Below, in pieces: positions 40,601 through 53,811 of a stretch of DNA of 64,000 nt. Position 1 is the stretch's first letter; the number at the start of each line of letters is the position of its first letter. The notes below the pieces were generated by a model. It had not been told where the DNA came from. It was given only the letters and a program-made list of their open reading frames with translations, and did not search any database. The stretch is from Toxonevra muliebris (lineage: Eukaryota > Arthropoda > Insecta > Diptera > Pallopteridae). The DNA lies in the NCBI GenBank assembly GCA_963691655.1, contig CAVNUY010000029.1, positions 17,490 to 81,489 of the forward strand, in the 5' to 3' direction. Both the position numbers and the translations under genes were made by a program.

Positions 40601-43240
40601 GGAGAGAAGACGATTTATACTGTCGGAGACACCTTTTCTATAGGGGAGAAGACGATTTATACTGTCGGAGACACCTTTTCTATAGGGGAGAAGACGATTT
40701 ATACTGTCGGAGACACCTTTTCCATAGGGGAGAAGACGTTTTATACTGTCGGAGACACCTTTTCTATAGGGGAGAAGACGTTTTATACTGTCGGAGACAC
40801 CTTTTCTATACGGGAGAAGACGATTTATACTGTCGGAGACACCTTTTCTATAGGGGAGAAGACGATTTATACTGTCGGAGACACCTTTTCTATAGGGGAG
40901 AAGACGATTTATACTGTCGGAGACACCTTTTCTATAGGGGAGAAGACGTTTTATACTGTCGCAGACACCTTTTCTATAGGAGAGAAGACGATTTATACTG
41001 TCGGAGACACCTTTTCTATAGAGGAGAAGACGTTTTATACTGTCGGAGACACCTTTTCTATACGGGAGAAGACGATTTATACTGTCGGAGACACCTTTTC
41101 TATAGGGGAGAAGACGATTTATACTGTCGGAGACACCTTTTCTATAGGAGAGAAGACGATTTATACTGTCGGAAACACCTTTTCTATAGGGGAGAAGACG
41201 TTTTATACTGTCGGAGACACCTTTTCTATAGGGGAGAAGACGTTTTATACTGTCGGAGACACCTTTTCTATAGGGGAGAAGACGTTTTATACTGTCGGAG
41301 ACACCTTTTCTATAGGGGAGAAGACGTTTTATACTGTCGGAGACACCTTTTCTATAGGGGAGAAGACGTTTTATACTGTCGGAGACACCTTTTCTATACG
41401 GGAGAAGACGATTTATACTGTCGGAGACACCTTTTCTATAGGGGAGAAGACGTTTTATACTGTCGGAGACACCTTTTCTATAGGAGAGAAGACGATTTAT
41501 ACTGTCGGAGACACCTTTTCTATAAGGGAGAAGACGATTTATACTGTCGGAGACACCTTTTCCATAGGGGAGAAGACGTTTTATACTGTCGGAGACACCT
41601 TTTCTATAGGGGAGAAGACGTTTTATACTGTCGGAGACACCTTTTCTATAGGGGAGAAGACGTTTTATACTGTCGGAGACACCTTTTCTATAGGGGAGAA
41701 GACGTTTTATACTGTCGGAGACACCTTTTCTATAGGGGAGAAGACGTTTTATACTGTCGGAGACACCTTTTCTATAGGGGAGAAGACGTTTTATACTGTC
41801 GCAGACACCTTTTCTATAGGGGAGAAGACGTTTTATACTGTCGGAGACACCTTTTCTATAGGGGAGAAGACGATTTATACTGTCGGAGACACCTTTTCTA
41901 TAGGGGAGAAGACGTTTTATACTGTCGGAGACACCTTTTCTATAGGGGAGAAGACGTTTTATACTGTCGCAGACACCTTTTCTATAGGAGAGAAGACGAT
42001 TTATACTGTCGGAGACACCTTTTCTATAGGGGAGAAGACGTTTTATACTGTCGGAGACACCTTTTCTATACGGGAGAAGACGATTTATACTGTCGGAGAC
42101 ACCTTTTCTATAGGGGAGAAGACGTTTTATACTGTCGGAGACACCTTTTCTATAGGAGAGAAGACGATTTATACTGTCGGAGACACCTTTTCTATAGGGG
42201 AGAAGACGATTTATACTGTCGGAGACACCTTTTCCATAGGGGAGAAGACGTTTTATACTGTCGGAGACACCTTTTCTATAGGGGAGAAGACGTTTTATAC
42301 TGTCGGAGACACCTTTTCTATACGGGAGAAGACGATTTATACTGTCGGAGACACCTTTTCTATAGGGGAGAAGACGATTTATACTGTCGGAGACACCTTT
42401 TCTATAGGGGAGAAGACGTTTTATACTGTCGGAGACACCTTTTCTATAGGGGAGAAGACGTTTTATACTGTCGCAGACACCTTTTCTATAGGAGAGAAGA
42501 CGATTTATACTGTCGGAGACACCTTTTCTATAGGGGAGAAGACGATTTATACTGTCGGAGACACCTTTTCTATAGGAGAGAAGACGATTTATACTGTCGG
42601 AGACACCTTTTCTATAGGGGAGAAGACGATTTATACTGTCGGAGACACCTTTTCCATAGGGGAGAAGACGTTTTATACTGTCGGAGACACCTTTTCTATA
42701 GGGGAGAAGACGTTTTATACTGTCGGAGACACCTTTTCTATACGGGAGAAGACGATTTATACTGTCGGAGACACCTTTTCTATAGGGGAGAAGACGTTTT
42801 ATACTGTCGGAGACACCTTTTCTATAGGGGAGAAGACGTTTTATACTGTCGGAGACACCTTTTCTATAGGGGAGAAGACGATTTATACTGTCGGAGACAC
42901 CTTTTCTATAGGGGAGAAGACGTTTTATACTGTCGGAGACACCTTTTCTATACGGGAGAAGACGATTTATACTGTCGCAGACACCTTTTCTATAGGGGAG
43001 AAGACGTTTTATACTGTCGGAGACACCTTTTCTATAGGGGAGAAGACGTTTTATACTGTCGGAGACACCTTTTCTATACGGGAGAAGACGATTTATACTG
43101 TCGGAGACACCTTTTCTATAGGGGAGAAGACGTTTTATACTGTCGGAGACACCTTTTCTATAGGAGAGAAGACGATTTATACTGTCGGAGACACCTTTTC
43201 TATAGGGGAGAAGACGATTTACACTGTTGGAGACACCTTT

Positions 43241-43281
43241 TCTATAGGGAGAAGACGATTTATACTGTCGGAGACACCTAT
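43241..43281 (+). repeat. Lineage-II 41-bp unit (TATAGGGAGAAG, CCTATTC), copy 1
   Basis: One G of the GGGG run is missing and the unit ends CCTATTC (T41>A). The preceding unit carries TTACACTG and, only here, CTGTTGG. The other four copies are at 50,632, 51,051, 52,142 and 56,743. Confidence 0.9.
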
Positions 43282-44208
43282 TCTATAGGGGAGAAGACGT
43301 TTTATACTGTCGGAGACACCTTTTCTATAGGGGAGAAGACGTTTTATACTGTCGGAGACACCTTTTCTATAGGGGAGAAGACGTTTTATACTGTCGGAGA
43401 CACCTTTTCTATAGGGGAGAAGACGTTTTATACTGTCGGAGACACCTTTTCTATAGGGGAGAAGACGTTTTATACTGTCGGAGACACCTTTTCTATAGGG
43501 GAGAAGACGATTTATACTGTCGGAGACACCTTTTCCATAGGGGAGAAGACGTTTTATACTGTCGGAGACACCTTTTCTATAGGGGAGAAGACGTTTTATA
43601 CTGTCGGAGACACCTTTTCTATAGGGGAGAAGACGTTTTATACTGTCGCAGACACCTTTTCTATACGGGAGAAGACGTTTTATACTGTCGGAGACACCTT
43701 TTCTATAGGGGAGAAGACGTTTTATACTGTCGGAGACACCTTTTCTATAGGGGAGAAGACGTTTTATACTGTCGGAGACACCTTTTCTATAGGGGAGAAG
43801 ACGATTTATACTGTCGGAGACACCTTTTCTATAGGGGAGAAGACGTTTTATACTGTCGCAGACACCTTTTCTATAGGGGAGAAGACGTTTTATACTGTCG
43901 CAGACACCTTTTCTATAGGGGAGAAGACGTTTTATACTGTCGGAGACACCTTTTCTATAGGGGAGAAGACGATTTATACTGTCGGAGACACCTTTTCCAT
44001 AGGGGAGAAGACGATTTATACTGTCGGAGACACCTTTTCCATAGGGGAGAAGACGATTTATACTGTCGGAGACACCTTTTCCATAGGGGAGAAGACGTTT
44101 TATACTGTCGGAGACACCTTTTCTATAGGGGAGAAGACGTTTTATACTGTCGGAGACACCTTTTCTATAAGGGAGAAGACGATTTATACTGTCGGAGACA
44201 CCTTTTCC

Positions 44209-45748
44209 ATAGGGGAGAAGACGTTTTATACTGTCGGAGACACCTTTTCTATAGGGGAGAAGACGTTTTATACTGTCGGAGACACCTTTTCTATAGGGGA
44301 GAAGACGTTTTATACTGTCGGAGACACCTTTTCTATAGGGGAGAAGACGTTTTATACTGTCGGAGACACCTTTTCTATAGGGGAGAAGACGTTTTATACT
44401 GTCGGAGACACCTTTTCTATAGGAGAGAAGACGATTTATACTGTCGGAGACACCTTTTCTATAGGAGAGAAGACGTTTTATACTGTCGGAGACACCTTTT
44501 CTATACGGGAGAAGACGTTTTATACTGTCGGAGACACCTTTTCTATAGGGGAGAAGACGTTTTATACTGTCGGAGACACCTTTTCTATAGGAGAGAAGAC
44601 GATTTATACTGTCGGAGACACCTTTTCTATAGGGGAGAAGACGATTTATACTGTCGGAGACACCTTTTCTATAGGGGAGAAGACGATTTATACTGTCGGA
44701 GACACCTTTTCCATAGGGGAGAAGACGTTTTATACTGTCGGAGACACCTTTTCTATAGGGGAGAAGACGTTTTATACTGTCGGAGACACCTTTTCTATAC
44801 GGGAGAAGACGATTTATACTGTCGGAGACACCTTTTCTATAGGGGAGAAGACGATTTATACTGTCGGAGACACCTTTTCTATAGGGGAGAAGACGATTTA
44901 TACTGTCGGAGACACCTTTTCTATAGGGGAGAAGACGTTTTATACTGTCGCAGACACCTTTTCTATAGGAGAGAAGACGATTTATACTGTCGGAGACACC
45001 TTTTCTATAGAGGAGAAGACGTTTTATACTGTCGGAGACACCTTTTCTATACGGGAGAAGACGATTTATACTGTCGGAGACACCTTTTCTATAGGGGAGA
45101 AGACGATTTATACTGTCGGAGACACCTTTTCTATAGGAGAGAAGACGATTTATACTGTCGGAAACACCTTTTCTATAGGGGAGAAGACGATTTATACTGT
45201 CGGAGACACCTTTTCCATAGGGGAGAAGACGTTTTATACTGTCGGAGACACCTTTTCCATAGGGGAGAAGACGTTTTATACTGTCGGAGACACCTTTTCT
45301 ATAGGGGAGAAGACGTTTTATACTGTCGGAGACACCTTTTCTATAGGGGAGAAGACGTTTTATACTGTCGGAGACACCTTTTCTATAGGGGAGAAGACGT
45401 TTTATACTGTCGGAGACACCTTTTCTATAGGGGAGAAGACGTTTTATACTGTCGGAGACACCTTTTCTATACGGGAGAAGACGATTTATACTGTCGGAGA
45501 CACCTTTTCTATAGGGGAGAAGACGTTTTATACTGTCGGAGACACCTTTTCTATAGGAGAGAAGACGATTTATACTGTCGGAGACACCTTTTCTATAAGG
45601 GAGAAGACGATTTATACTGTCGGAGACACCTTTTCCATAGGGGAGAAGACGTTTTATACTGTCGGAGACACCTTTTCTATAGGGGAGAAGACGTTTTATA
45701 CTGTCGGAGACACCTTTTCTATAGGGGAGAAGACGTTTTATACTGTCG
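44209..45748 (+). repeat. 1,540-bp block, copy 1, identical to 47,989-49,528
   Basis: Line-by-line reading at a 3,780-bp offset (exactly 90 monomers) shows no difference over 1,540 bp, even though the block contains many variant units, including ACGGGAG, GAGGAG, GGAAACACC, TTTTCCAT and TATAAGGGAG. The first differences lie at 44,208 on the left (C/T) and 45,749 on the right (C/G). A more diverged third copy lies at about 40.4-41.2 kb (offset 3,989). Confidence 0.93.
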
Positions 45749-47988
45749 CAGACACCTTTTCTATAGGAGAGAAGACGATTTATACTGTCGGAGACACCTT
45801 TTCTATAGGGGAGAAGACGTTTTATACTGTCGGAGACACCTTTTCTATACGGGAGAAGACGATTTATACTGTCGGAGACACCTTTTCTATAGGGGAGAAG
45901 ACGTTTTATACTGTCGGAGACACCTTTTCTATAGGAGAGAAGACGATTTATACTGTCGGAGACACCTTTTCTATAGGGGAGAAGACGATTTATACTGTCG
46001 GAGACACCTTTTCCATAGGGGAGAAGACGTTTTATACTGTCGGAGACACCTTTTCTATAGGGGAGAAGACGTTTTATACTGTCGGAGACACCTTTTCTAT
46101 ACGGGAGAAGACGATTTATACTGTCGGAGACACCTTTTCTATAGGGGAGAAGACGATTTATACTGTCGGAGACACCTTTTCTATAGGGGAGAAGACGTTT
46201 TATACTGTCGGAGACACCTTTTCTATAGGGGAGAAGACGTTTTATACTGTCGCAGACACCTTTTCTATAGGAGAGAAGACGATTTATACTGTCGGAGACA
46301 CCTTTTCTATAGGGGAGAAGACGTTTTATACTGTCGGAGACACCTTTTCTATACGGGAGAAGACGATTTATACTGTCGGAGACACCTTTTCTATAGGGGA
46401 GAAGACGATTTATACTGTCGGAGACACCTTTTCTATAGGAGAGAAGACGTTTTATACTGTCGGAGACACCTTTTCTATACGGGAGAAGACGATTTATACT
46501 GTCGGAGACACCTTTTCTATAGGGGAGAAGACGTTTTATACTGTCGCAGACACCTTTTCTATAGGAGAGAAGACGATTTATACTGTCGGAGACACCTTTT
46601 CTATAGGGGAGAAGACGTTTTATACTGTCGGAGACACCTTTTCTATACGGGAGAAGACGATTTATACTGTCGGAGACACCTTTTCTATAGGGGAGAAGAC
46701 GTTTTATACTGTCGGAGACACCTTTTCTATAGGGGAGAAGACGTTTTATACTGTCGGAGACACCTTTTCTATAGGGGAGAAGACGATTTATACTGTCGGA
46801 GACACCTTTTCTATAGGGGAGAAGACGTTTTATACTGTCGGAGACACCTTTTCTATACGGGAGAAGACGATTTATACTGTCGCAGACACCTTTTCTATAG
46901 GGGAGAAGACGTTTTATACTGTCGGAGACACCTTTTCTATAGGAGAGAAGACGATTTATACTGTCGGAGACACCTTTTCTATAGGAGAGAAGACGTTTTA
47001 TACTGTCGGAGACACCTTTTCTATAGGGGAGAAGACGTTTTATACTGTCGGAGACACCTTTTCTATAGGAGAGAAGACGATTTATACTGTCGGAGACACC
47101 TTTTCTATAGGGGAGAAGACGTTTTATACTGTCGGAGACACCTTTTCTATACGGGAGAAGACGATTTATACTGTCGGAGACACCTTTTCTATAGGGGAGA
47201 AGACGTTTTATACTGTCGGAGACACCTTTTCTATAGGGGAGAAGACGATTTATACTGTCGGAGACACCTTTTCTATAGGGGAGAAGACGTTTTATACTGT
47301 CGGAGACACCTTTTCTATACGGGAGAAGACGATTTATACTGTCGCAGACACCTTTTCTATAGGGGAGAAGACGTTTTATACTGTCGGAGACACCTTTTCT
47401 ATAGGGGAGAAGACGTTTTATACTGTCGGAGACACCTTTTCTATACGGGAGAAGACGATTTATACTGTCGGAGACACCTTTTCTATAGGGGAGAAGACGT
47501 TTTATACTGTCGGAGACACCTTTTCTATAGGAGAGAAGACGATTTATACTGTCGCAGACACCTTTTCTATAGGGGAGAAGACGTTTTATACTGTCGGAGA
47601 CACCTTTTCTATAGGGGAGAAGACGTTTTATACTGTCGGAGACACCTTTTCTATACGGGAGAAGACGATTTATACTGTCGGAGACACCTTTTCTATAGGG
47701 GAGAAGACGTTTTATACTGTCGGAGACACCTTTTCTATAGGAGAGAAGACGATTTATACTGTCGGAGACACCTTTTCTATAGGAGAGAAGACGTTTTATA
47801 CTGTCGGAGACACCTTTTCTATACGGGAGAAGACGTTTTATACTGTCGGAGACACCTTTTCTATAGGGGAGAAGACGTTTTATACTGTCGGAGACACCTT
47901 TTCTATAGGAGAGAAGACGATTTATACTGTCGGAGACACCTTTTCTATAGGGGAGAAGACGATTTATACTGTCGGAGACACCTTTTCT

Positions 47989-49528
47989 ATAGGGGAGAAG
48001 ACGTTTTATACTGTCGGAGACACCTTTTCTATAGGGGAGAAGACGTTTTATACTGTCGGAGACACCTTTTCTATAGGGGAGAAGACGTTTTATACTGTCG
48101 GAGACACCTTTTCTATAGGGGAGAAGACGTTTTATACTGTCGGAGACACCTTTTCTATAGGGGAGAAGACGTTTTATACTGTCGGAGACACCTTTTCTAT
48201 AGGAGAGAAGACGATTTATACTGTCGGAGACACCTTTTCTATAGGAGAGAAGACGTTTTATACTGTCGGAGACACCTTTTCTATACGGGAGAAGACGTTT
48301 TATACTGTCGGAGACACCTTTTCTATAGGGGAGAAGACGTTTTATACTGTCGGAGACACCTTTTCTATAGGAGAGAAGACGATTTATACTGTCGGAGACA
48401 CCTTTTCTATAGGGGAGAAGACGATTTATACTGTCGGAGACACCTTTTCTATAGGGGAGAAGACGATTTATACTGTCGGAGACACCTTTTCCATAGGGGA
48501 GAAGACGTTTTATACTGTCGGAGACACCTTTTCTATAGGGGAGAAGACGTTTTATACTGTCGGAGACACCTTTTCTATACGGGAGAAGACGATTTATACT
48601 GTCGGAGACACCTTTTCTATAGGGGAGAAGACGATTTATACTGTCGGAGACACCTTTTCTATAGGGGAGAAGACGATTTATACTGTCGGAGACACCTTTT
48701 CTATAGGGGAGAAGACGTTTTATACTGTCGCAGACACCTTTTCTATAGGAGAGAAGACGATTTATACTGTCGGAGACACCTTTTCTATAGAGGAGAAGAC
48801 GTTTTATACTGTCGGAGACACCTTTTCTATACGGGAGAAGACGATTTATACTGTCGGAGACACCTTTTCTATAGGGGAGAAGACGATTTATACTGTCGGA
48901 GACACCTTTTCTATAGGAGAGAAGACGATTTATACTGTCGGAAACACCTTTTCTATAGGGGAGAAGACGATTTATACTGTCGGAGACACCTTTTCCATAG
49001 GGGAGAAGACGTTTTATACTGTCGGAGACACCTTTTCCATAGGGGAGAAGACGTTTTATACTGTCGGAGACACCTTTTCTATAGGGGAGAAGACGTTTTA
49101 TACTGTCGGAGACACCTTTTCTATAGGGGAGAAGACGTTTTATACTGTCGGAGACACCTTTTCTATAGGGGAGAAGACGTTTTATACTGTCGGAGACACC
49201 TTTTCTATAGGGGAGAAGACGTTTTATACTGTCGGAGACACCTTTTCTATACGGGAGAAGACGATTTATACTGTCGGAGACACCTTTTCTATAGGGGAGA
49301 AGACGTTTTATACTGTCGGAGACACCTTTTCTATAGGAGAGAAGACGATTTATACTGTCGGAGACACCTTTTCTATAAGGGAGAAGACGATTTATACTGT
49401 CGGAGACACCTTTTCCATAGGGGAGAAGACGTTTTATACTGTCGGAGACACCTTTTCTATAGGGGAGAAGACGTTTTATACTGTCGGAGACACCTTTTCT
49501 ATAGGGGAGAAGACGTTTTATACTGTCG
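47989..49528 (+). repeat. 1,540-bp block, copy 2, identical to 44,209-45,748
   Basis: This is the identical partner at +3,780 bp. The rare GGAAACACC tag is at 45,160 and 48,940, and at 41,171 in the older copy. Confidence 0.93.
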
Positions 49529-50631
49529 GAGACACCTTTTCTATAGGGGAGAAGACGTTTTATACTGTCGGAGACACCTTTTCTATACGGGAGAAGACGA
49601 TTTATACTGTCGGAGACACCTTTTCTATAGGGGAGAAGACGTTTTATACTGTCGGAGACACCTTTTCTATAGGAGAGAAGACGATTTATACTGTCGGAGA
49701 CACCTTTTCTATAGGGGAGAAGACGATTTACACTGTCGGAGACACCTTTTCTATAGGGGAGAAGACGTTTTATACTGTCGGAGACACCTTTTCTATACGG
49801 GAGAAGACGATTTATACTGTCGGAGACACCTTTTCTATAGGGGAGAAGACGTTTTATACTGTCGGAGACACCTTTTCTATACGGGAGAAGACGATTTATA
49901 CTGTCGGAGACACCTTTTCTATACGGGAGAAGACGATTTATACTGTCGGAGACACCTTTTCTATAGGGGAGAAGACGATTTATACTGTCGGAGACACCTT
50001 TTCTATAGGGGAGAAGACGTTTTATACTGTCGCAGACACCTTTTCTATAGGAGAGAAGACGATTTATACTGTCGGAGACACCTTTTCTATACGGGAGAAG
50101 ACGATTTATACTGTCGCAGACACCTTTTCTATAGGGGAGAAGACGTTTTATACTGTCGGAGACACCTTTTCTATAGGGGAGAAGACGTTTTATACTGTCG
50201 GAGACACCTTTTCTATACGGGAGAAGACGATTTATACTGTCGGAGACACCTTTTCTATAGGGGAGAAGACGTTTTATACTGTCGCAGACACCTTTTCTAT
50301 AGGAGAGAAGACGATTTATACTGTCGGAGACACCTTTTCTATACGGGAGAAGACGATTTATACTGTCGGAGACACCTTTTCTATAGGGGAGAAGACGATT
50401 TATACTGTCGGAGACACCTTTTCTATAGGGGAGAAGACGTTTTATACTGTCGGAGACACCTTTTCTATACGGGAGAAGACGATTTATACTGTCGGAGACA
50501 CCTTTTCTATAGGGGAGAAGACGTTTTATACTGTCGGAGACACCTTTTCTATAGGAGAGAAGACGATTTATACTGTCGGAGACACCTTTTCTATAGGGGA
50601 GAAGACGATTTACACTGTCGGAGACACCTTT

Positions 50632-51385
50632 TCTATAGGGAGAAGACGATTTATACTGTCGGAGACACCTATTCTATAGGGGAGAAGACGTTTTATACTG
50701 TCGGAGACACCTTTTCTATAGGAGAGAAGACGTTTTATACTGTCGGAGACACCTTTTCTATAGGGGAGAAGACGATTTATACTGTCGGAGACACCTTTTC
50801 TATAGGGGAGAAGACGTTTTATACTGTCGGAGACACCTTTTCTATAGGGGAGAAGACGTTTTATACTGTCGGAGACACCTTTTCTATACGGGAGAAGACG
50901 ATTTATACTGTCGGAGACACCTTTTCTATAGGGGAGAAGACGTTTTATACTGTCGGAGACACCTTTTCTATAGGAGAGAAGACGATTTATACTGTCGGAG
51001 ACACCTTTTCTATAGGGGAGAAGACGATTTACACTGTCGGAGACACCTTTTCTATAGGGAGAAGACGATTTATACTGTCGGAGACACCTATTCTATAGGG
51101 GAGAAGACGTTTTATACTGTCGGAGACACCTTTTCTATAGGAGAGAAGACGTTTTATACTGTCGGAGACACCTTTTCTATAGGGGAGAAGACGATTTATA
51201 CTGTCGGAGACACCTTTTCTATAGGGGAGAAGACGTTTTATACTGTCGGAGACACCTTTTCTATAGGGGAGAAGACGTTTTATACTGTCGGAGACACCTT
51301 TTCTATACGGGAGAAGACGATTTATACTGTCGGAGACACCTTTTCTATAGGGGAGAAGACGTTTTATACTGTCGGAGACACCTTT
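50632..51385 (+). repeat. Tandem 419-bp (10-monomer) higher-order unit
   Basis: The lineage-II 41-bp unit and its neighbours repeat at a 419-bp offset (10 x 42 - 1), with 41-bp units at 50,632-50,672 and 51,051-51,091. The second copy diverges after about 51,385. A third occurrence of the head starts at 52,142, 1,091 bp on (26 x 42 - 1). Confidence 0.87.
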
Positions 51386-52141
51386 TCTATACGGGAGAAG
51401 ACGATTTATACTGTCGCAGACACCTTTTCTATAGGGGAGAAGACGTTTTATACTGTCGGAGACACCTTTTCTATAGGGGAGAAGACGTTTTATACTGTCG
51501 GAGACACCTTTTCTATACGGGAGAAGACGATTTATACTGTCGGAGACACCTTTTCTATAAGGGAGAAGACGATTTATACTGTCGGAGACACCTTTTCCAT
51601 AGGGGAGAAGACGTTTTATACTGTCGGAGACACCTTTTCTATAGGGGAGAAGACGTTTTATACTGTCGGAGACACCTTTTCTATAGGGGAGAAGACGTTT
51701 TATACTGTCGGAGACACCTTTTCTATAGGGGAGAAGACGTTTTATACTGTCGGAGACACCTTTTCTATACGGGAGAAGACGATTTATACTGTCGGAGACA
51801 CCTTTTCTATAGGGGAGAAGACGTTTTATACTGTCGGAGACACCTTTTCTATACGGGAGAAGACGATTTATACTGTCGCAGACACCTTTTCTATAGGGGA
51901 GAAGACGTTTTATACTGTCGGAGACACCTTTTCTATAGGGGAGAAGACGTTTTATACTGTCGGAGACACCTTTTCTATACGGGAGAAGACGATTTATACT
52001 GTCGGAGACACCTTTTCTATAGGGGAGAAGACGTTTTATACTGTCGGAGACACCTTTTCTATAGGAGAGAAGACGATTTATACTGTCGGAGACACCTTTT
52101 CTATAGGGGAGAAGACGATTTACACTGTCGGAGACACCTTT

Positions 52142-52182
52142 TCTATAGGGAGAAGACGATTTATACTGTCGGAGACACCTAT
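52142..52182 (+). repeat. Lineage-II 41-bp unit, copy 4
   Basis: It has the same TTACACTG predecessor, lost G and CCTATTC ending as the copies at 43,241, 50,632 and 51,051. Confidence 0.9.
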
Positions 52183-53778
52183 TCTATAGGGGAGAAGACG
52201 TTTTATACTGTCGGAGACACCTTTTCTATAGGAGAGAAGACGTTTTATACTGTCGGAGACACCTTTTCTATAGGGGAGAAGACGATTTATACTGTCGGAG
52301 ACACCTTTTCTATAGGGGAGAAGACGTTTTATACTGTCGGAGACACCTTTTCTATAGGGGAGAAGACGTTTTATACTGTCGGAGACACCTTTTCTATAGG
52401 GGAGAAGACGTTTTATACTGTCGGAGACACCTTTTCTATAGAGGAGAAGACGTTTTATACTGTCGGAGACACCTTTTCTATAGGGGAGAAGACGTTTTAT
52501 ACTGTCGGAGACACCTTTTCTATAGGGGAGAAGACGTTTTATACTGTCGGAGACACCTTTTCTATAGGGGAGAAGACGTTTTATACTGTCGGAGACACCT
52601 TTTCTATAGGGGAGAAGACGTTTTATACTGTCGGAGACACCTTTTCTATAGGGGAGAAGACGATTTATACTGTCGGAGACACCTTTTCCATAGGGGAGAA
52701 GACGTTTTATACTGTCGGAGACACCTTTTCTATAGGGGAGAAGACGTTTTATACTGTCGGAGACACCTTTTCTATAGGGGAGAAGACGTTTTATACTGTC
52801 GCAGACACCTTTTCTATAGGGGAGAAGACGTTTTATACTGTCGGAGACACCTTTTCTATAGGGGAGAAGACGTTTTATACTGTCGGAGACACCTTTTCTA
52901 TAGGGGAGAAGACGTTTTATACTGTCGGAGACACCTTTTCTATAGGGGAGAAGACGATTTATACTGTCGGAGACACCTTTTCTATAGGGGAGAAGACGTT
53001 TTATACTGTCGCAGACACCTTTTCTATAGGGGAGAAGACGTTTTATACTGTCGCAGACACCTTTTCTATAGGGGAGAAGACGTTTTATACTGTCGGAGAC
53101 ACCTTTTCTATAGGGGAGAAGACGATTTATACTGTCGGAGACACCTTTTCCATAGGGGAGAAGACGATTTATACTGTCGGAGACACCTTTTCCATAGGGG
53201 AGAAGACGATTTATACTGTCGGAGACACCTTTTCCATAGGGGAGAAGACGTTTTATACTGTCGGAGACACCTTTTCTATAGGGGAGAAGACGTTTTATAC
53301 TGTCGGAGACACCTTTTCTATAGGGGAGAAGACGTTTTATACTGTCGCAGACACCTTTTCTATAGGGGAGAAGACGTTTTATACTGTCGGAGACACCTTT
53401 TCTATAGGGGAGAAGACGTTTTATACTGTCGGAGACACCTTTTCTATAGGGGAGAAGACGTTTTATACTGTCGCAGACACCTTTTCTATACGGGAGAAGA
53501 CGTTTTATACTGTCGGAGACACCTTTTCTATAGGGGAGAAGACGTTTTATACTGTCGGAGACACCTTTTCTATAGGGGAGAAGACGTTTTATACTGTCGG
53601 AGACACCTTTTCTATAGGGGAGAAGACGATTTATACTGTCGGAGACACCTTTTCCATAGGGGAGAAGACGTTTTATACTGTCGGAGACACCTTTTCTATA
53701 GGGGAGAAGACGTTTTATACTGTCGGAGACACCTTTTCTATACGGGAGAAGACGATTTATACTGTCGGAGACACCTTT

Positions 53779-53811
53779 TCTATAGGGGAGAAGACGTTTT
53801 ATACTGCCTTT
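53779..53811 (+). repeat. 33-bp monomer (9-bp deletion), copy 1
   Basis: TCGGAGACA is missing between TACTG and CCTTTTC. The identical event ends the next higher-order unit at 55,282. Confidence 0.92.

Noticed and set aside
39382..50679. Giant protein-coding gene of repeated 14-residue units
   Set aside because: Open frames exist in three of six frames because the 42-bp period has no stop in them. There is no non-repeat N- or C-terminal domain, and the open frame passes from one forward frame to another at a 41-bp unit.
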